Program-made: the position numbers and the translations under genes
Part shown: one piece after another, positions 32,807 through 36,187 of the stretch
How positions within the stretch are numbered: position 1 is the stretch's first letter
How the letters are laid out: each line of letters begins with the position of its first letter
The notes under the pieces: model-generated
What the model saw: only the letters and a program-made list of their open reading frames with translations
What the model was told of the DNA's origin: nothing
The model's database searches: none
NCBI GenBank assembly: GCA_937936645.1
Contig: CALHCQ010000145.1
Coordinates: 1-36,187 of the forward strand
Length of the DNA stretch: 36,187 bases
Source of the DNA: an uncultured Algibacter sp.
GTDB lineage: Bacteria > Bacteroidota > Bacteroidia > Flavobacteriales > Flavobacteriaceae
Direction of reading: 5' to 3'

Positions 32807-34135
32807 ATGCGAAAAATTTTAATTATTGGTTCTGGAAAATCGACCCCCTATCTTATAAAATTTTTATTAGACAAAGCACCTGTAGAACAGTTAGAGCTTA
32901 CCGTAGCCGATATAAACACTAACCACATAAAACAACACGCCAAACATTTAAAAACAGTACCCCTAGATGTTTTTAAAATAAATGCAAGGCAGAGTGCCAT
33001 AAAAAACAGCGACCTTGTTATATCTATGCTACCTGCTAGCAAACATATGCTTGTTGCAAAAGACTGTTTGCAGCTTAAAAAACACCTATTAACAGCATCT
33101 TATGTAAGTCCAGAAATGAAAGCTCTAAATAAAGAAGTAAAAGAAAAAGGACTTGTTTTTTTAAATGAAATGGGCTTAGATCCAGGTATAGACCACATGA
33201 GTGCCATGCAGCATATAGACCAAATAAAAAAAGCTGGCGGAAAAATTAACCTATTCAAATCTTACACCGGTGGTTTGGTAGCTCCAGAAACAAAAACAGG
33301 TTTATGGAATTATAAATTTACATGGAACCCAAGGAACGTTGTAATTGCTGGGCAAGGTGGCGCTGCAAAATTTTTACAAGACGCGCAATACAAATACATA
33401 CCCTACCAACAACTTTTTAAACGCACCGAAAATATTAACATTCAAAACCTTAACAATCTCGAGGCCTATGCCAATAGAGACGCACTAAAATACCAAGACG
33501 CCTATGGCTTAAACACCATTAAAACACTGTTTCGTGGCACACTTAGGCACCAAGGCTTTTGCGAAGCTTGGCACGCCTTTGTTTACTTAGGCATGACCGA
33601 CGACAGTTATACCATAGACTGCAAAAACATGAGCTATCAAAGTTTCACCAACCTGTTTCTACCTCAGCAAGACCAACTAAACACATCAAAAAAGCTACAA
33701 ATACTATTAAATATAAGTCAAGAGCACCCTATATGGCAAAAACTAAACGCTCTTAACCTTTTTAGCAACACTAAAAAAATAACATTAGCACAAGCAACAC
33801 CCGCACAAATTCTAGAACATATATTAAAACAAAGCTGGTCGTTAAAACCCACCGATAAAGACATGATTATTATGCACCATGTTTTTGGCTACACCATAAA
33901 CCAAAAAGAGCATCTAAAAACAGCAACCCTTATAACCTATGGCCAAGACAACATCTATACCGCTATGGCAAAAACAGTAGGATTACCACTTGGTATGGCC
34001 GCCCTAGCCATTTTAAATAAAAAAATAACAACAGCAGGTGTGCAAATACCAACCAGCAAACAAATATATATGCCCGTATTAGAAGCCTTAAAAAGCTACG
34101 GCATTACATTTACCGAAAACACAAAATTAATATAA
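32807..34135 (+). CDS. Saccharopine dehydrogenase-family protein
   Basis: The 442-aa protein is a Lys9-like dehydrogenase. A Rossmann opening (KILIIGSGKSTPYLIKFLL, 3-21) is followed by SDLVISMLPASKHMLVAKDC. LTASYVSPEM, FLNEMGLDPGIDHMSAM and KSYTGGLVAPE are typical of the catalytic domain, and YGLNTIKTLFRGTLRHQGFC comes in the second half. Homologs reduce or oxidise saccharopine in lysine metabolism, usually with a partner lysine-ketoglutarate reductase, which is not adjacent. I use the ATG at 32807 because the residues from there match the Rossmann start; an ATG at 32780 would add nine. A dispersed repeat and a bidirectional terminator lie downstream. Confidence 0.88.
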   Translation: MRKILIIGSGKSTPYLIKFLLDKAPVEQLELTVADINTNHIKQHAKHLKTVPLDVFKINARQSAIKNSDLVISMLPASKHMLVAKDCLQLKKHLLTASYVSPEMKALNKEVKEKGLVFLNEMGLDPGIDHMSAMQHIDQIKKAGGKINLFKSYTGGLVAPETKTGLWNYKFTWNPRNVVIAGQGGAAKFLQDAQYKYIPYQQLFKRTENINIQNLNNLEAYANRDALKYQDAYGLNTIKTLFRGTLRHQGFCEAWHAFVYLGMTDDSYTIDCKNMSYQSFTNLFLPQQDQLNTSKKLQILLNISQEHPIWQKLNALNLFSNTKKITLAQATPAQILEHILKQSWSLKPTDKDMIIMHHVFGYTINQKEHLKTATLITYGQDNIYTAMAKTVGLPLGMAALAILNKKITTAGVQIPTSKQIYMPVLEALKSYGITFTENTKLI

Positions 34136-34140
34136 AAATT

Positions 34141-34226
34141 AGGGCATTACCCGAAAAGGGTCGGGCTTTACATTACAAGTCCGCGCTCGTGCCTCGCTGT
34201 GGGCTTTTCATTGCAATCCCTAATGC
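34141..34226 (+). repeat. Dispersed flavobacterial intergenic repeat, copy B
   Basis: It begins GGGCATTACCCGAAAAGGGT, has the core GGGTCGGGCT, then a GC-rich stretch (TCCGCGCTCGTGCCTCGCTG), and ends near CAATCCCTAATGC. The ends are inverted (GCATTA at 34144-34149 and TAATGC near 34221-34226), and internal ACCC-AGGGT pairing allows a folded form. The first 30 nt match copy A at 21771-21829 in the opposite orientation. Its base composition is much richer in GC than the surroundings. Confidence 0.75.
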
Positions 34227-34233
34227 AAAAAAC

Positions 34234-34272
34234 AAAAAAGGGTCATGTGTTAAAACACATGACCCTTTTTTT
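34234..34272. terminator. Bidirectional terminator between saccharopine dehydrogenase gene and glyS
   Basis: An 11-bp GC-containing stem (34240-34250 with 34255-34265) extends with A/T pairs on both sides, giving a T tract in each direction. It serves two convergent genes. Confidence 0.9.
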
Positions 34273-34289
34273 ATGTTGTAATGTAAAAA

Positions 34290-35834
34290 TTATTTCATTT
34301 TCATTAACCAAGTACGCACATCAACATCTTGTTTAATAATTGCTTTTAAATCGTCAATATTAACACGTTCTTGTTTCATAGAATCTCTATGTCTAATAGT
34401 TACCGTATTATCGTTTAAAGTATCATGATCTACAGTAATACAAAACGGGGTTCCATTAGCATCTTGTCTTCTATAGCGTCTACCAACAGCATCTTTCTCA
34501 TCATAAGCCACATTAAAATCCCATTTTAAATCATCTACAATTTTACGTGCAACCTCTGGCAAACCATCTTTCTTTACCAATGGTAAAACAGCGGCTTTTG
34601 TAGGTGCTAAAACCGATGGTAATTTTAAAACCGTACGGGTTTTACCATCGCCTAAATCTTCTTCTTGTAATGCGTTAGAGAATACGGCCAAAAACATTCT
34701 ATCTAAACCAATAGAGGTTTCTAGCACGTAAGGTACATAGCTTTTATTTTCCTCATGATCGAAATACTGTAATTTCTTTCCAGAAAATTCTTCGTGTGCC
34801 TTTAAATCAAAATCGGTTCTAGAGTGTATCCCTTCTAATTCTTTAAAACCAAACGGAAACTTAAATTCTATATCTGCTGCAGCATCAGCATAGTGTGCTA
34901 ATTTCTCATGGTCATGAAAACGGTAATTATCGGCTCCCATGCCTAAAGACAAGTGCCACTTTAATCGTGTTTCTTTCCAGTGCTTGTACCACTCTTGTTG
35001 TGTGCCAGGCTTAATAAAAAATTGCATTTCCATTTGCTCAAACTCACGCATTCTAAAAATAAATTGTCGTGCTACAATTTCATTTCTAAAAGCTTTACCT
35101 GTTTGTGCAATACCAAAAGGTATTTTCATACGTCCTGTTTTCTGCACATTTAAAAAGTTAACAAATATACCTTGTGCCGTTTCTGGACGTAAATACAAAT
35201 CCATAGCTGTATCTGCAGATGCCCCTAGCTTGGTACCAAACATTAAATTAAACTGTTTAACATCGGTCCAGTTTTTACTACCAGTTAATGGGTCGGCGAT
35301 ATCTAACTCTTCTATAAGCGCTTTAACATCGGCTAAATCTTCTTTTTCAAGAGACTGCCCCATTCTAGCCAGAATACTGTTAATTTTCTCTTGGTAAGCA
35401 ACGACACGCCCATTGGTAGATACAAATTCTTCTTTGTTAAATGAATCTCCAAAACGTTTGGCTGCCTTTTTTACTTCTTTTTCTATTTTAGCTTCTATTT
35501 TAGCACAATAATCCTCGATTAAAACATCGGCTCTATAGCGTTTTTTAGAGTCTTTGTTATCTATTAAAGGATCGTTAAAAGCATCTACATGCCCCGAAGC
35601 TTTCCATGTCGTGGGGTGCATAAATATTGCAGCATCTATACCCACAATATTCTCGTTCATTTGTACCATGGCTTTCCACCAATAGTCTCGTATATTCTTT
35701 TTTAACTCTGCACCATTTTGTGCATAGTCATAAACCGCACTTAAACCGTCGTATATTTCACTACTTTGAAAAACATAACCGTACTCTTTTGCGTGCGATA
35801 TTACCTTTTTAAATTTATCATCTTGATTTGCCAT
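34290..35834 (-). CDS. glyS: Glycyl-tRNA synthetase, dimeric eukaryote-like type
   Basis: This class II synthetase, 514 aa in one chain, corresponds to the alpha2 GlyRS of eukaryotes, archaea and some bacteria rather than the split GlyQ/GlyS type. The opening includes GYVFQSSEIYDGLSAVYDYA (19-38), then WKAMVQMNENIVGIDAAIF. RPETAQGIFVNF near 222-233, the motif-2 part FRNEIVARQFIFRMREFEQMEM (with its Arg) and the motif-3 part SIGLDRMFLAVF follow. A C-terminal anticodon-binding domain occupies about 400-514. A consensus -7 element ends only 4 nt before the ATG, so the mRNA may be leaderless. Confidence 0.96.
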   Translation of the reverse strand: MANQDDKFKKVISHAKEYGYVFQSSEIYDGLSAVYDYAQNGAELKKNIRDYWWKAMVQMNENIVGIDAAIFMHPTTWKASGHVDAFNDPLIDNKDSKKRYRADVLIEDYCAKIEAKIEKEVKKAAKRFGDSFNKEEFVSTNGRVVAYQEKINSILARMGQSLEKEDLADVKALIEELDIADPLTGSKNWTDVKQFNLMFGTKLGASADTAMDLYLRPETAQGIFVNFLNVQKTGRMKIPFGIAQTGKAFRNEIVARQFIFRMREFEQMEMQFFIKPGTQQEWYKHWKETRLKWHLSLGMGADNYRFHDHEKLAHYADAAADIEFKFPFGFKELEGIHSRTDFDLKAHEEFSGKKLQYFDHEENKSYVPYVLETSIGLDRMFLAVFSNALQEEDLGDGKTRTVLKLPSVLAPTKAAVLPLVKKDGLPEVARKIVDDLKWDFNVAYDEKDAVGRRYRRQDANGTPFCITVDHDTLNDNTVTIRHRDSMKQERVNIDDLKAIIKQDVDVRTWLMKMK

Positions 35835-35838
35835 GCTG

Positions 35839-35846
35839 CAAAAATA
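35839..35846 (-). promoter_or_regulatory. Probable -7 element for glyS, next to the start codon
   Basis: TATTTTTG on the minus strand matches TAnnTTTG and is separated from the ATG (35832-35834) by only CAGC. Transcription from it would start at or very near the ATG. No -33 TTTG is seen. Confidence 0.45.
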
Positions 35847-35950
35847 AAAAAGCGATTTTAAACTACAGGAGTTGTTTATTAAAAATCTATAGTAATTTCT
35901 ATCTTTTTTATTTAAGTTTACCTATGCACGGTTAAAAAACAGGAATAGTT

Positions 35951-36187
35951 ATGCTTAAACTATTAATTAATTTATTCTTTCCAGAGGTTTGTTATGCATG
36001 CCTTCGGTTTTTAAGCGATAACGAAAACTTTATTTGTACGCATTGTAGGCATCATTTACCGGTTACTAATTTTCATTTTAACAATAGCAACGCTATAAAA
36101 AAAGTACTTTATGGCAGGGCTATTATAGAAAACGGTACAGCGTTATTTCGTTTCGAAAAACAAGGCTTAGTACAACAATTAATTCAT
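35951..36187 (+). CDS. ComF-family phosphoribosyltransferase-like protein (5' part, runs off window)
   Basis: The first 79 codons are open from the ATG at 35951 to the window end. The start LLINLFFPEVCYAC is followed by a second cysteine pair in FICTHCRHHLP, giving the four-Cys zinc motif typical of ComF/GntX proteins. GRAIIENGTALFRFEKQG comes next, the linker to the phosphoribosyltransferase domain, which lies outside the window. ComF is linked to DNA uptake in competent bacteria, but the homolog is widespread and its exact job is uncertain. It is divergent from glyS across 116 nt. Confidence 0.88.
   Translation, partial: MLKLLINLFFPEVCYACLRFLSDNENFICTHCRHHLPVTNFHFNNSNAIKKVLYGRAIIENGTALFRFEKQGLVQQLIH

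Noticed and set aside
1-36187. CRISPR array, prophage, insertion sequence or defence island
   Set aside because: No regularly spaced repeats, no transposase, integrase or phage structural genes, and no restriction or toxin-antitoxin motifs were found.

Overview
The window is low-GC chromosomal DNA from a member of the Bacteroidota, most likely a marine Flavobacteriaceae (Olleya/Lacinutrix/Algibacter-like; the genus is a guess). The evidence is the repeated TAnnTTTG -7 promoter element, A-rich leaders with no Shine-Dalgarno sequence, a DnaE with a fused N-terminal exonuclease, a type IX secretion (T9SS) sorting domain, DUF4296 and DUF4271 genes, and a eukaryote-like dimeric glycyl-tRNA synthetase. 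There is no rRNA, CRISPR array, prophage or insertion sequence. Most of the window is core housekeeping sequence with a few accessory patches.

Layout. 1-615: two tRNA-Asp(GUC) genes inside a perfect 130-bp direct repeat, with a stem-loop-rich spacer between them. 626-7196 (minus): DUF58 protein, a short ClpP, thioredoxin, DnaE. 7368-10426 (plus): secreted lactonase, rpsP, rimM, trmN6. 10585-14620 (plus): tightly packed efflux operon of membrane-fusion protein, MacB-type permease and TolC-like protein, with no ATPase gene beside it. 15059-16258 (minus): tandem pair of paralogous secreted proteins that I do not recognise, with a conserved head, two fixed cysteines and a near-invariant C-terminal tail. 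16544-17769: metallophosphoesterase facing a degenerate YegP/DUF1508 gene. 17963-19778 (minus): iron-sulfur cluster (Mrp ATPase, NifU-like scaffold, [2Fe-2S] ferredoxin). 19949-21586 (minus): trmB, LysE-family exporter, Atl-type alkyltransferase-like protein. 21845-23574 (minus): OmpR-type response regulator and histidine kinase. 23764-25673 (plus): a frameshifted mini-protein made only of a signal peptide and a T9SS sorting domain, a LuxE-like acyl-protein synthetase, and a YHS protein. 25793-36187: tyrS, SDR epimerase, DUF4296 lipoprotein, dihydroorotase, polyprenol-phosphate mannosyltransferase, DUF4271, hemD, DUF423, saccharopine dehydrogenase, glyS and the start of comF.

Most transcription units end in clear intrinsic terminators, several of them shared by convergent genes. 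TAnnTTTG elements can be placed before the tRNAs, trxA, rpsP, mrp, ferredoxin, luxE-like, tyrS, the mannosyltransferase operon, hemD, DUF423 and glyS. Related intergenic repeats with a GGGTCGGGCT core lie at about 21.8 kb and 34.2 kb.

I found no complete new defence or mobile system. The most novel-looking items are the secreted paralog pair with its shared 24-nt leader block, the single-base frameshift in the T9SS mini-protein, the structured spacer between the tRNA genes, and the dispersed repeats.
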